Shown: positions 7,299 to 17,405, counted from the stretch's first letter. The stretch is DNA of 46,896 nt from an uncultured Lachnospiraceae bacterium (GCA_910588565.1 CAJUPF010000018.1:1-46896); one strand, 5' to 3'. Translations and numbers: made by a program. Notes: a model not told the origin generated them from the sequence alone.

Positions 7299-7314
7299 GG
7301 GCGTGAACGGTAAC
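7299..7314. repeat. Solitary end resembling the miniature-element terminus
   Basis: GGGCGTGAACGGTAAC matches the GTGAANNGTAAC end shared by the elements at 18370-18545 and 46593-46736. No matching opposite end with a target duplication was found nearby. A degenerate GTTATCAGGCGCAC lies upstream at about 7280-7293. Probably a relic or a chance match. Confidence 0.35.
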
Positions 7315-7401
7315 TGACCATGTGCCCGCGGGACTTTGCCGTATCAGGATGGGGTAATTTTGCGGGGCATAAAAAGGGAAAAGAAGAAAGGGAGGTATTA
7401 C

Positions 7402-10400
7402 ATGAAACAATTAATGAAACGTTGGCTTGCATTGGGAATGTCCTTTGCAATGGCGTTTACCATGATTCCGGCAGGGAGCGGGGATGTGGCAAAGGCTGAG
7501 GAGACAACAGAGAATGCGGCTTCAGGAGATCCGACATCTCCGCCAGATCCGGCGGCGTCTATAGAAGATCCGTACAAAGGCAGTTTGCTGGCGGCATATG
7601 ATTTTGATGTGGATAGTGCAGCGGCAAACACGACGATTCCGGATGTTTCCGGAAATGGAAAGGATGCTACGATCAAGGGAACAGGCGCAACTGTTGCAGA
7701 CGGTATGCTGACACTTCCGGGCGGCGCGGCTGGATCAAGCGCGGCTTATGTTGATATTCCAGGCAGTGTTTTTGAAAATCAGGATACGCTGACAATTTCT
7801 GTGTGGCTGAAAAATGAAACAGGATCTGGTAATTATGCAGCAATGTCTTTTGGTACGCCGACTGCGCATATTGGCGGCGGTGATGCTGATTTACCGCTGA
7901 ATTACTGGATTTTAAATCCGGCACAGCCAGAAGGAAAGTTTAAAAGTGTAAGAACAAAGTCTGATAACGCCGGTGCTCCATATAATACAGAGACAGCTGT
8001 TTCTGATACGAAAACAGATGCAAATTGGAGAATGTATACTACTGTTATTACAGAAAATGAAATCATCGGATATTATGATGGTAAAGAAGTAAGCCGTAGT
8101 ACGGCTGCAGCAGCTGAAAAATATAAGAAGATTTCAGAATTTGGGACGGGATTGTATGCCTGCATCGGCCGCTCCGGTTATAATGATATGTTTTATAAGG
8201 GCGGCGTTTATGATGTAAGGGTGTATAAGGAAGCGTTTTCCCAGGAGGATATTAATTACTTATACAACAGAGGAAAACTTGGGTTTGATAAGACTGCGTT
8301 GGATTTGGGCGATACTTCCGCAGTAACAGGTAATCTCACTTTGCCGGCAAGCGGTAAAAACGGTTCTGCTATCACATGGAGAAGCGATACGCCTTCTGTA
8401 ATTTCGGATGCAGGCGTGGTAACCAGGCCTCAGACGGAGGAAAATGCAATTGTGACGTTGACAGCAACGCTGGAACTTGGCGGACTGAAAGTTGAGAAAG
8501 CGTTTAAAGTAACTGTTTTGAGCGGCAGTGTAAAAGGTAGATTCGAGGAGCAGGTAAGCAAGTTTAACCTGGGCTATTCCATTGCAACAGAAGATTTAAC
8601 ATTACCAAATAAAATTGAAGCAGAGGGTGTTACAATTAATATTGACTGGGAAAGCAATAATTCTGCGATTACCATTGATAAATCAGGGAATGAAATTATA
8701 GGAAAGGTAACGCAGCCTGAAAATACTCTGATGGTGACATTAACCGCAACATTTACCTGCGCAAACGGAGAGAATAATTACGAAGATGAGAAGGAATTTA
8801 TTGTTGGTGTCCGCAAAGCGGCTACAGTTGCAAAGACAGCGATTGCAACGTATGATTTTGCCGATTTTACGGCAAGCGGAACAGATAAACTGACTTCTAC
8901 CAAAGATGGTAAGACGGTTGAATTAAAACTGGAATCGGTTGGCGAGGGCAAGAAACCGGAACTGAAGAATGACGCGGACAGAGGAAAGGTTTTATCTTTG
9001 ACGCAGCAAGATTACGACAAACGGGGATTTGCACTTTTGCCTGAAAATCCATTTGCTGGAAAGTCTGTAGACAATGGATTTACGCTGAGTTTCTGGACAA
9101 AGTCAACCGCTAATCCGGGAGGAAACAGATGCCTGGTTGATTTTGAAATAGCTCCGGCTGCTAATAATAAAAGGGCGGGTACGCTTGCGGTTAACCAGCA
9201 GATGATGTACTGGAATACGACCGATCAAAATGATAAATTTACAGATTTTGGCATTGGGGATCTGAATCTGACTCCGGCAAATGGCTGGACTATGGTTACG
9301 ATGGCCGTTACCAAAACAGGAATTGCATTTTATAGGAATGGCAGCAAAATTAACCACAGTGTAAGTGGAACGGCTGATTATGATCAGATGATTAAAGATC
9401 TGGCTGGCGCAGGCGGCATTGGCGCCCCGGAGCAGACCAAGGTACGTCTTGGGGCAAGTCTTGCTACATATTGGCATTGTGCAGGCGCATTGCTGGATGA
9501 TGTTTCTTTCTATGACAAAGCTTTGTCAGGGGACGAGGTTGCAGGTCTTTTTGAGGAAACGCTTGTCGATAAGGATTTTGTAGCTTTGGAAAGCATCGCA
9601 TTAAAAGCATCGTCTGACAGTGTTATGAAAGATGAGACAATTCAGCTGACTGTAACACCGACGCCGGCAAATTCTTCTGTAACAAGACCAGTTACCTGGG
9701 ACATTGCAGATACGACAGTTGTATCTGTAGATGCAGACGGTGTGCTTACAGGGCTGAAAGCAGGTACTACAACTATAAAAGCGACAGTTGCCGGAGTTAA
9801 ATCAGACGCGGTTACGATTACAGTGAAAGAACCGGTAGAATCTCTGAAAGCAGGATACTGGCTGGCCGTTTATTCTACAACGACGCCGTTTTATGCATCT
9901 GCGGGCAATCTGGAACAGGAAACCAGAAGCGTTTATATGGCAGTCAGCAAAGATGGCAAGAGTTTTGAAGTATTGAATAACGGCGGCGGCGTTATCTTTG
10001 CCAGCAAGGGTTCCCGCCAGATTACGTCTCCAAGAATCTATAAGGCTGCAAAGGAAGGAAAAGATATTTTTACCGTTGTTGCGCCAGATTTTACAGCTTC
10101 AAGAGGCGTTCATATCTTTACATCGGAAGACGGTATAAACTATTATGATGATACGCTTGCGGATTCTGATGAACGCGAGGCTCTTCCGCTGAGTAAGAAG
10201 AGTTTTAAACTGTTATTAAATGGCAATAATATACTGGATACGGATAAAGCAATTACATTGGGAAATGCAGTGGAATTGACAGAAGAACAGTATAAACATG
10301 TTATAGATAAACTGGGAACTGTAGTAAATAATGGTTTACAACCACTTGAGACTTTAAAAATTACCAGTGAACAGTCAGGCGCAGTAACAGAGGCAGTACT

Positions 10401-13146
10401 GCATGAAACATATCCAAACGTGGATGCGCTTTACAGTGACGGCTCCAAGCAGAACTTTAAGATTGACTGGAGCGGAGCTCTTGATAATGTGGATTTGACA
10501 ACTGCAGGAGATCATACAATAACTGGTAAAGTAGTTCAGACAAAGTATGAGAATAATTTAAAGGCATTAAACGGAAGCAAGCTTCCAGAAGACGATCCGG
10601 CAAATGTCCCGGCAAATGAGGGAGAGTTCCCGGATAACTACGATCCGGAAACCGGAACTGTATACTATGATTCCACAAAATTTATTGAGGGTATGGCAGA
10701 TCCCCGTATTTATTGGGATGAAGAAACACAGTATTACTATATGACAGCTTCCTATTTCCCGGAAGAAGGCGATCAAATTGACGCAAATGAGAAACTGGAA
10801 CAGTATGACCGCGTAGTTTTACGGCGTGGAAGGACATTAGAGGAATTGCAGACAAGACATGGAAATCAGATAACTGTCTGGAAAGTCGGAAATCAACCAT
10901 TTGTGGATAAAAATGATCAGGATGCAAATGGCTCTCGCTATATTTGGGCGCCAGAAATTCATCGTGTTGGGAATTACTGGGTAATCTATTTTACAGAAAG
11001 TCATGGAAATGGACTGTTTAATATTTATTGCCATGCACTGGTACTAGACGGAGATAAAGATCCTTATGATACCGCGCTTACGGCTTCTGATGGAGTATCT
11101 GAGTGGAAAGACTATAAGATGCGTCTGGCTTCGGGTGTTAATGGTACAGATCCGTTTGATACATCATTCTGCCTGGATATGACTTATTTTGAAGATGGGG
11201 ATACATCTTATGTTTCCTGGCCAGGAAAGCCAAGTATAGGAAATACAGATATTTATATTGCAAAAGTTAATAAAGAAAGGCCCTGGGAGATTACTTCTGC
11301 TGCATCCGTTATTACGCAGCCAGAATACGGATGGGAACGCGTAAGGGCAATCGTAAATGAAGGACCCACAGTTTTGCAGCATGACGGAAAAATCTTTATG
11401 TGTTATTCCGGAGCCGGAACAGGTTCTGAATATGCAATCGGTATGTTAAGCGCAGAGAGCGGAGCAGATTTACTGAATCCGGCAAGCTGGACGAAGAGTC
11501 CGTATCCGCTGCTGACATCACGGGATGTAAACGGCGAAGAGGGTCCAGGACACAATTCCTTTACAGTAGATAAAGATGGAAATGATATTTTTGTATATCA
11601 TGCAAGACCTACATCGCATAATTATCAGAAATGTGGATGGGATGGGACAAAATCTACCTATAACAACGAGCCGTTAAATGATCCCTGCCGCCATGCACGT
11701 CTGAAACGTGTTCACTGGGCAGCAGATGGAACGCCGATCTTAAAGATGACCTATGAAAATGAGCTTGTAGACGATTACAAAACGGTATCTCTGACAATTA
11801 ATGTTGGGGAAGGCGGAAGTGAGCTGGTTGTACCGGTCAGCAAGGTGACTCTTGATAAAGAAGAACTTATTTTACATGAGGGTGAATCTGGTAAGCTGAC
11901 AGCCACTGTGGAGCCGGATAATGCAACGCACAAAGAGCTTACCTGGGAATCAGACAATCCATCCGTGGCAATTGTCGCAGAAGACGGAACGGTAACGGCG
12001 AAGTCAGAAGGTACTGCAATTATTACAGCAACGGCTGCAAGCGAAGAGTCAGCTTCCTGTGAAGTGATTGTAGTGAGAAAGGGCGCGCCTATCGTAGCGG
12101 TAACAAAAATAACATTAAATAAAGAATCAGTATCCTTAAAAGAAGGGGAAACGGAAACGTTAACAGCAACAGTTGAACCTGACGATGCAACAGACCAAAC
12201 GGTTGACTGGAACTCCGCGGATGAAACAATAGCTACGGTAGATCAAAATGGTAAAATAACGGCGGTGAAAGCCGGAGAGACAACGATTACGGCAAAAGCA
12301 GGCGATAAAACAGCACAATGCGATGTAATCGTAACAAAAGACGGCCCAGGCGGTGAGGATCCAGATGACAAGGTTCCAGTAACCGGAATCACCCTGAACA
12401 AGACCACCCTGTCCTTAAAGGTAAACGCATCAGAAACCCTGACAGCAACAGTTACGCCTGCCAATGCTACAGATAAAAACGTTACATGGTCTTCCAGCGA
12501 TTCATCCGTAGCAAAAGTGGAGAATGGAAAAGTAACCGCTTTGAAAGCAGGCGCTGCTGTTATTACGGCAAAAGCGGGCGGTAAAGAAGCGAAGTGTACG
12601 GTAACCGTTACAGCTGACAGTATTGGCGGTAATGGCGTGATAGAACTTAAAGGCATAAAGCTAAACAAGAAATCGCTGAAGCTCGGCGTAAAAGAGACAT
12701 TTACGTTAAAAGCAACGCTCGAGCCTGCCAACACAACCATTAAGACCAAAAATCCAAGCTGGAAATCCAGCAACAAAAAGGTTGTTACAGTCAATAATAA
12801 GGGTAAGATTACAGCCAAGAGGAAAGGGACCGCAACGATTACCGCGTCGATCGGCAAGATCAAAGCAACCTGTAAAGTAACCGTATGCGCGGCGCCGACA
12901 AAGATTAAATTAAAGAAGACGAAGATTAATCTGAAGAAAGGCAAAACAGCACAGATTTCCGTTAAGAGCTTCACGCCGAAAAAAGCATACTGCAGCAGCT
13001 TTACGTATAAAGTAAAGAGCAAGAAGATTGCCACCGTATCCAGTACGGGTAAGATTAAGGCGAAGAAGAAAGGTACGACTACCATTACGGTAACCTGTAA
13101 GAACAATAAGAAAGCAAAAGCAACGGTAAAAGTAATTGTAAAATAA
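7402..13146 (+). CDS. Very large secreted multidomain GH43 glycoside hydrolase with LamG and Ig-like domains
   Basis: A 1914-residue extracellular protein. In order: signal peptide (1-32, cleavage after AKA), LamG/concanavalin-like domain (about 60-291), two atrophied Ig-like domains (297-371, 375-471), a second LamG-like domain (479-720), a Big_2 domain (731-810), a partial GH43-like stretch (817-930), an Ig-like Big_4 type segment (983-1048), the GH43 catalytic domain (1094-1453), and five Big_2 repeats (from 1478, 1565, 1658, 1748 and 1831 to the end). Catalytic residues fit GH43: D1100 in MADPRIYW (base), D1259 in CLDMTYF, E1320 in NEGPTV (acid). The family acts on arabinofuranosides, xylosides and related plant glycans. 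The last repeats are very Lys-rich, likely holding the protein to the cell wall; no LPXTG motif is seen. The ATG at 7402 has GGGAGG upstream and starts the signal peptide. Confidence 0.85.
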   Translation: MKQLMKRWLALGMSFAMAFTMIPAGSGDVAKAEETTENAASGDPTSPPDPAASIEDPYKGSLLAAYDFDVDSAAANTTIPDVSGNGKDATIKGTGATVADGMLTLPGGAAGSSAAYVDIPGSVFENQDTLTISVWLKNETGSGNYAAMSFGTPTAHIGGGDADLPLNYWILNPAQPEGKFKSVRTKSDNAGAPYNTETAVSDTKTDANWRMYTTVITENEIIGYYDGKEVSRSTAAAAEKYKKISEFGTGLYACIGRSGYNDMFYKGGVYDVRVYKEAFSQEDINYLYNRGKLGFDKTALDLGDTSAVTGNLTLPASGKNGSAITWRSDTPSVISDAGVVTRPQTEENAIVTLTATLELGGLKVEKAFKVTVLSGSVKGRFEEQVSKFNLGYSIATEDLTLPNKIEAEGVTINIDWESNNSAITIDKSGNEIIGKVTQPENTLMVTLTATFTCANGENNYEDEKEFIVGVRKAATVAKTAIATYDFADFTASGTDKLTSTKDGKTVELKLESVGEGKKPELKNDADRGKVLSLTQQDYDKRGFALLPENPFAGKSVDNGFTLSFWTKSTANPGGNRCLVDFEIAPAANNKRAGTLAVNQQMMYWNTTDQNDKFTDFGIGDLNLTPANGWTMVTMAVTKTGIAFYRNGSKINHSVSGTADYDQMIKDLAGAGGIGAPEQTKVRLGASLATYWHCAGALLDDVSFYDKALSGDEVAGLFEETLVDKDFVALESIALKASSDSVMKDETIQLTVTPTPANSSVTRPVTWDIADTTVVSVDADGVLTGLKAGTTTIKATVAGVKSDAVTITVKEPVESLKAGYWLAVYSTTTPFYASAGNLEQETRSVYMAVSKDGKSFEVLNNGGGVIFASKGSRQITSPRIYKAAKEGKDIFTVVAPDFTASRGVHIFTSEDGINYYDDTLADSDEREALPLSKKSFKLLLNGNNILDTDKAITLGNAVELTEEQYKHVIDKLGTVVNNGLQPLETLKITSEQSGAVTEAVLHETYPNVDALYSDGSKQNFKIDWSGALDNVDLTTAGDHTITGKVVQTKYENNLKALNGSKLPEDDPANVPANEGEFPDNYDPETGTVYYDSTKFIEGMADPRIYWDEETQYYYMTASYFPEEGDQIDANEKLEQYDRVVLRRGRTLEELQTRHGNQITVWKVGNQPFVDKNDQDANGSRYIWAPEIHRVGNYWVIYFTESHGNGLFNIYCHALVLDGDKDPYDTALTASDGVSEWKDYKMRLASGVNGTDPFDTSFCLDMTYFEDGDTSYVSWPGKPSIGNTDIYIAKVNKERPWEITSAASVITQPEYGWERVRAIVNEGPTVLQHDGKIFMCYSGAGTGSEYAIGMLSAESGADLLNPASWTKSPYPLLTSRDVNGEEGPGHNSFTVDKDGNDIFVYHARPTSHNYQKCGWDGTKSTYNNEPLNDPCRHARLKRVHWAADGTPILKMTYENELVDDYKTVSLTINVGEGGSELVVPVSKVTLDKEELILHEGESGKLTATVEPDNATHKELTWESDNPSVAIVAEDGTVTAKSEGTAIITATAASEESASCEVIVVRKGAPIVAVTKITLNKESVSLKEGETETLTATVEPDDATDQTVDWNSADETIATVDQNGKITAVKAGETTITAKAGDKTAQCDVIVTKDGPGGEDPDDKVPVTGITLNKTTLSLKVNASETLTATVTPANATDKNVTWSSSDSSVAKVENGKVTALKAGAAVITAKAGGKEAKCTVTVTADSIGGNGVIELKGIKLNKKSLKLGVKETFTLKATLEPANTTIKTKNPSWKSSNKKVVTVNNKGKITAKRKGTATITASIGKIKATCKVTVCAAPTKIKLKKTKINLKKGKTAQISVKSFTPKKAYCSSFTYKVKSKKIATVSSTGKIKAKKKGTTTITVTCKNNKKAKATVKVIVK

Positions 13147-13154
13147 TCAGCGGC

Positions 13155-13185
13155 AATGGGGCATGTTTTTATTTCATGCCCCATT
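13155..13185 (+). terminator. Hairpin terminator after the GH43 gene
   Basis: AATGGGGCATG (13155-13165) and CATGCCCCATT (13175-13185) form a perfect 11-bp stem with a 9-nt T-rich loop. The following CTTGTG is a poor T-tract, so efficiency is uncertain. Confidence 0.6.
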
Positions 13186-13234
13186 CTTGTGAAAAAAATA
13201 GCGGCCATTTTACCTACATGTATTGCAAAGGAAA

Positions 13235-13338
13235 GGATTTCTGTGATACTGTATAAAACAGAAGTTTGACAAAGGCCGGGAACAAGCCGGACACTGCGGC
13301 GGCAAGGCGCTTTATTTTATGCAGTATCACAGGAATCC
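13235..13338 (+). promoter_or_regulatory. Long inverted repeat in the carB leader
   Basis: Left arm 13235-13259 and right arm 13314-13338 are 25-nt inverted repeats with three differences, all transitions. Two of the differences become G-U pairs in RNA, so the transcript could form a stem of about 24 bp. The 54-nt loop holds a smaller GGCCGGG/GCCGG hairpin. The structure ends 55 bp before the carB start. No PyrR-type conserved loop was recognised and no flanking target duplication is present. Confidence 0.6.
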
Positions 13339-13393
13339 AGGCCAGATATAAGGATTTCGCAGCTATGAAAAAACAAAAAGAGGAGGTATCTTT

Positions 13394-16300
13394 GTGCCAA
13401 AAAGAACAGATATTCATAAAGTATTGATCATTGGTTCAGGGCCGATTATTATCGGACAGGCCTGCGAATTTGACTATTCAGGGACTCAGGCATGTAAAGC
13501 ATTGAAAAAGTTAGGATATGAGATTGTGCTTGTCAATTCCAATCCGGCGACGATTATGACCGATCCGGAAACCGCAGATGTAACGTATATTGAACCGCTG
13601 AATGTGGAACGGTTAGAACAGATTATTGCAAAAGAGCGTCCGGACGCGCTGCTCCCCAACTTGGGCGGACAGTCCGGGCTGAATCTGTGTGCGGAATTGA
13701 ATAAAGCAGGCGTTTTGGACAAATATCAAGTCAAGGTGATTGGCGTCCAGGTAGACGCCATTGAGCGGGGCGAGGATCGCATCGAGTTTAAACATACGAT
13801 GGATAAACTTGGAATTGAAATGGCCCGCAGTGAAGTTGCCTATTCCGTAGACGAAGCGCTTGCTATTGCAGATACCCTGGGATACCCGGTTGTACTGCGT
13901 CCGGCTTATACCATGGGCGGCGCCGGAGGCGGCCTGGTCTATAACAGGGAAGAACTGAAAACCGTCTGCGCCAGAGGCCTGCAGGCGAGCCTGGTAGGAC
14001 AGGTTCTGGTAGAGGAATCTGTTCTTGGATGGGAAGAACTGGAACTGGAAGTTGTGCGTGATGCGGATAACAATATTATTACGGTTTGTTTTATAGAAAA
14101 TATCGATCCGCTGGGTGTGCATACCGGTGATTCGTTCTGCTGCGCGCCAATGCTGACAATTTCAGAGGAATGCCAGAAGCGGATGCAGGAGCAGGCGTAT
14201 AAAATTGTGGAATCTGTGCAGGTAATTGGCGGAACCAATGTTCAGTTTGCCCACGATCCTGTAACAGACCGTATTATTGTCATTGAGATCAATCCCCGTA
14301 CTTCCCGCTCTTCCGCGCTTGCCTCCAAAGCAACCGGATTCCCGATTGCACTGGTATCCGCAATGCTTGCGTCCGGCCTGACGTTAAAAGATATTCCATG
14401 CGGCAAATATGGAACATTGGATCAGTACGTGCCCGACGGGGATTATGTAGTTATTAAATTTGCCCGCTGGGCGTTTGAAAAATTCAAAGGCGTACAGGAT
14501 CAGCTTGGCACGCAGATGCGCGCCGTAGGCGAAGTGATGAGTATTGGAAAAACCTATAAAGAGGCATTCCAGAAAGCAATCCGTTCCTTAGAAACAGGCC
14601 GTTATGGATTAGGCCGTGCCCAAAATTTTAATACGCTGCGTAAAGAGGAATTGCTGCAAAGACTGAAGACTCCTTCCAGCGAACGGCATTTCCAGATGTA
14701 TGAAGCGCTGCGCAAGGGAGCTTCTATAGAGGAGATTTTTGAAGTTACCAAAGTAAAACGGTATTTTATCGAACAGATGAAGGAACTGGTAGAAGAAGAG
14801 GAGGCTTTACTGGAGCAGAAAGGCAGTCTGCCCGCAGATGAAGCGCTGATTTCTGCCAAGAAGAATGGCTTTTCCGATAAATATTTAAGTCAGCTGCTTG
14901 AACTCCCGGAAGAAGATATCCGGAACAGGCGCATTGAGCTTGGCGTAGAAGAAGCCTGGGAAGGCGTTCACGTCAGCGGGACAAAAGACAACGCATATTA
15001 TTTTTCCACCTATAACGCGCCGGATCAAAACCCGGTACAGACAAAGAAGCCGAAGATTATGATTCTGGGCGGCGGCCCGAACCGGATCGGACAGGGAATC
15101 GAGTTTGACTATTGCTGCGTACATGCGTCGCTGGCATTGAAGAAGCTTGGATTTGAGACGATTATTGTAAACTGTAATCCGGAAACGGTTTCCACCGATT
15201 ATGATACGTCGGACAAGCTGTATTTTGAACCGCTGACCTTAGAAGATGTTTTAAGTATTTATAAAAAAGAGAAGCCATTGGGAGTAATCGCCCAGTTCGG
15301 CGGACAGACTCCGTTAAACCTGGCGTCGGAGCTGGAAGAAAACGGCGTTAAAATCCTGGGCACATCTCCTTCTGTTATCGATTTGGCGGAAGATCGGGAT
15401 TTGTTCCGTGAAATGATGGAAAAACTGGAAATTCCGATGCCGGAATCCGGTATGGCGACGACCGTAGAAGAAGCGATCGCCATAGCGGGCAAGATTGGTT
15501 ATCCGGTTATGGTGCGTCCTTCTTATGTACTGGGCGGACGTGGAATGGAAGTGGTATATGATGATGAAAGTATGACAGAATATATGAATGCAGCCGTTGG
15601 CGTAACGCCGGATCGTCCGATTCTGATTGACCGCTTTTTAAATCACGCACTGGAATGTGAGGCAGATGCAATTAGCGACGGCACGCATGCCTTTGTTCCG
15701 GCGGTGATGGAGCATATTGAACTGGCAGGCATTCATTCCGGCGATTCCGCTTGTATGATACCTTCCGTTCATATTTCAGAAGAAAATGTAGCGACGATTA
15801 AGGAATATACCAGAAAAATCGCAGAGGAGATGCATGTAAAAGGCCTGATGAATATGCAGTATGCCATTGAAAACGGCAGGGTATATGTATTAGAGGCCAA
15901 TCCAAGGGCTTCCCGTACCGTGCCTTTGGTGTCTAAAGTCTGCAATATCCGGATGGTTCCTCTGGCAACTGAGATTATCACCGCGGAGCTTACGGGCCGT
16001 CCGTCGCCGGTTCCGGATTTAAAGGAACAGGTGATCCCGAATTACGGGGTAAAAGAAGCGGTATTTCCGTTTAATATGTTCCCGGAAGTTGACCCGGTAT
16101 TAGGGCCGGAAATGCGTTCAACCGGAGAAGTACTGGGGTTGTCTGCTTCCTATGGAGAAGCTTTTTATAAAGCGCAGGAAGCATGCCAGTCCAAGCTTCC
16201 GCTAGAGGGAACGGTGCTGATTTCCGTAAGTAATAAGGATAAAGGCGAAGTGGAAGAAGTCGCAAGAAGCCTTTCGGAAGATGGATTTGGGATTGTGGCA

Positions 16301-16618
16301 ACCGGGGGAACCTATGATTTAATTGCTGCGGCAGGGATTCCGGCAGTGCGGGTAAATAAGATTTATGAGGGACGCCCGAATGTGGCGGATTTGATTATGA
16401 ATGGGGAAATCCAGCTTGTAGTGAATTCTCCGGCAGGCAAAGACGCTGTTGTAGACGACAGTTATCTGAGAAAAGCGGCCATTAAGAGCCGGGTTCCGTA
16501 TCTGACGACGCTGGCAGCGGCAAAAGCGACGGCGGAAGGGATTCATTATGTGAAACATCACAAAAATGGCGTCTTAAAATCCCTGCAGGAGCTTCACAGC
16601 GAAATTCACGATAAATAA
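13394..16618 (+). CDS. carB: Carbamoyl-phosphate synthase large subunit
   Basis: A 1074-residue CarB, the usual length. It makes carbamoyl phosphate from bicarbonate, ammonia (from CarA-bound glutamine) and two ATP for pyrimidine and arginine synthesis. The start MPKRTDIHKVLIIGSGPIIIG and the duplicated ATP-grasp halves are plain: carboxyphosphate half about 1-550, carbamoyl half from about 555 (KIMILGGGPNRIGQGIEFDY) to about 935, then the MGS-like allosteric domain (GTVLISVSNKDKGEVEEVAR) to the end. The start is GTG at 13394, with AGGAGG at 13381-13386. carA, normally directly upstream, is not in the window; the gene instead follows the GH43 gene. The leader carries a long inverted repeat that may control expression. 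Confidence 0.97.
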   Translation: MPKRTDIHKVLIIGSGPIIIGQACEFDYSGTQACKALKKLGYEIVLVNSNPATIMTDPETADVTYIEPLNVERLEQIIAKERPDALLPNLGGQSGLNLCAELNKAGVLDKYQVKVIGVQVDAIERGEDRIEFKHTMDKLGIEMARSEVAYSVDEALAIADTLGYPVVLRPAYTMGGAGGGLVYNREELKTVCARGLQASLVGQVLVEESVLGWEELELEVVRDADNNIITVCFIENIDPLGVHTGDSFCCAPMLTISEECQKRMQEQAYKIVESVQVIGGTNVQFAHDPVTDRIIVIEINPRTSRSSALASKATGFPIALVSAMLASGLTLKDIPCGKYGTLDQYVPDGDYVVIKFARWAFEKFKGVQDQLGTQMRAVGEVMSIGKTYKEAFQKAIRSLETGRYGLGRAQNFNTLRKEELLQRLKTPSSERHFQMYEALRKGASIEEIFEVTKVKRYFIEQMKELVEEEEALLEQKGSLPADEALISAKKNGFSDKYLSQLLELPEEDIRNRRIELGVEEAWEGVHVSGTKDNAYYFSTYNAPDQNPVQTKKPKIMILGGGPNRIGQGIEFDYCCVHASLALKKLGFETIIVNCNPETVSTDYDTSDKLYFEPLTLEDVLSIYKKEKPLGVIAQFGGQTPLNLASELEENGVKILGTSPSVIDLAEDRDLFREMMEKLEIPMPESGMATTVEEAIAIAGKIGYPVMVRPSYVLGGRGMEVVYDDESMTEYMNAAVGVTPDRPILIDRFLNHALECEADAISDGTHAFVPAVMEHIELAGIHSGDSACMIPSVHISEENVATIKEYTRKIAEEMHVKGLMNMQYAIENGRVYVLEANPRASRTVPLVSKVCNIRMVPLATEIITAELTGRPSPVPDLKEQVIPNYGVKEAVFPFNMFPEVDPVLGPEMRSTGEVLGLSASYGEAFYKAQEACQSKLPLEGTVLISVSNKDKGEVEEVARSLSEDGFGIVATGGTYDLIAAAGIPAVRVNKIYEGRPNVADLIMNGEIQLVVNSPAGKDAVVDDSYLRKAAIKSRVPYLTTLAAAKATAEGIHYVKHHKNGVLKSLQELHSEIHDK

Positions 16619-16632
16619 GGCAGGATACAGGT

Positions 16633-17358
16633 ATGAGATTATTGATGATACGCCATGCAGAGCCGGACTATGACATCGATTCTCTGACGGAAAAAGGATG
16701 GAGGGAAGCGTTATATCTGGCGGAACGGCTGGAGCATACTGACATTGACAAGTGTTATGTTTCCACTCTGGGAAGGGCGAGGGACACAGCGTCCCTGACC
16801 CTTGCCAGAAAACAGATGCAGGCAGAAGAATGTGAATGGCTGAAGGAGTTCCCCACACAGATTGTCCGACCTGACAGAGGATACAAGACAACTACCTGGG
16901 ATTTTCTGCCGCAGGACTGGAAGGATGTAAGAGAATATTACGACAAAGATAGATGGGCGTCTACCGATCTGATGAAAGAAGGGGAGGTGGCGGAAGAGTA
17001 CCGGCGGGTGACAAAAGCCTTTGATCAGGTTTTGGAAACGCATGGGTATGCCAGGGATGGAAATCTCTACCGAGCTAAGCGGCCAAACCGGGATACAATT
17101 GCGTTTTTCTGCCATTTTGGGGTGCAGTGCGTACTGCTGTCGCACCTGATTGGAGCGTCGCCTATGGTAATGTGGCATGGCTTCTGCGCCGCGCCTTCTT
17201 CCGTTACAACTGTTATGACAGAGGAACGGAGAGAGGGAACCGCGTCGTTTCGGATTACAGGATTTGGGGATATTTCTCATTTATATACAAAAGGGGAAGA
17301 ACCGTCTTTTGCGGCGAGATTCTGCGAGACATTCGATGGGGATGAGCGGCATGATTAA
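16633..17358 (+). CDS. Histidine phosphatase family protein
   Basis: A 241-residue protein of the histidine phosphatase (phosphoglycerate mutase-like) superfamily. The N-terminal LLMIRHAEPDYD carries the RHG-type motif (R7-H8, the phospho-accepting histidine). LTEKGWREAL and SVSTLGRARDTA-like segments follow, with CYVSTLGRARDTASL present here, and the second catalytic histidine lies in AFFCHFG. The true substrate is not predictable; many members act on small phosphometabolites. It begins 14 bp after carB with a weak AGGA ribosome site and is probably cotranscribed. It ends just before the type I toxin-antitoxin-like locus. Confidence 0.85.
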   Translation: MRLLMIRHAEPDYDIDSLTEKGWREALYLAERLEHTDIDKCYVSTLGRARDTASLTLARKQMQAEECEWLKEFPTQIVRPDRGYKTTTWDFLPQDWKDVREYYDKDRWASTDLMKEGEVAEEYRRVTKAFDQVLETHGYARDGNLYRAKRPNRDTIAFFCHFGVQCVLLSHLIGASPMVMWHGFCAAPSSVTTVMTEERREGTASFRITGFGDISHLYTKGEEPSFAARFCETFDGDERHD

Positions 17359-17396
17359 AAGGGAACGATATAGATGTAGAATATTGTAGAAAGACA

Positions 17397-17405
17397 TGTT
17401 ATAAT
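17397..17405 (+). promoter_or_regulatory. Extended -10 promoter of the toxin mRNA (RNA I)
   Basis: TGTTATAAT (TG at 17397-17398, TATAAT at 17400-17405) is a strong extended -10. No good -35 sits at standard spacing, which is usual for this promoter class. Transcription would start near 17412, so the toxin mRNA would run about 220 nt to the terminator at 17587-17632. Confidence 0.65.

Noticed and set aside
12243..13208. Long minus-strand open frame opposite the Ig-like repeats
   Set aside because: It is a shadow of the Lys/Thr-rich repeat codons of the GH43 gene. The product is a run of hydrophobic residues without family features, and no promoter or ribosome site is seen.
13235..13338. Inverted repeat as another miniature transposable element
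   Set aside because: Its ends do not match the GTTACNNTTCAC family and no direct duplication flanks it.
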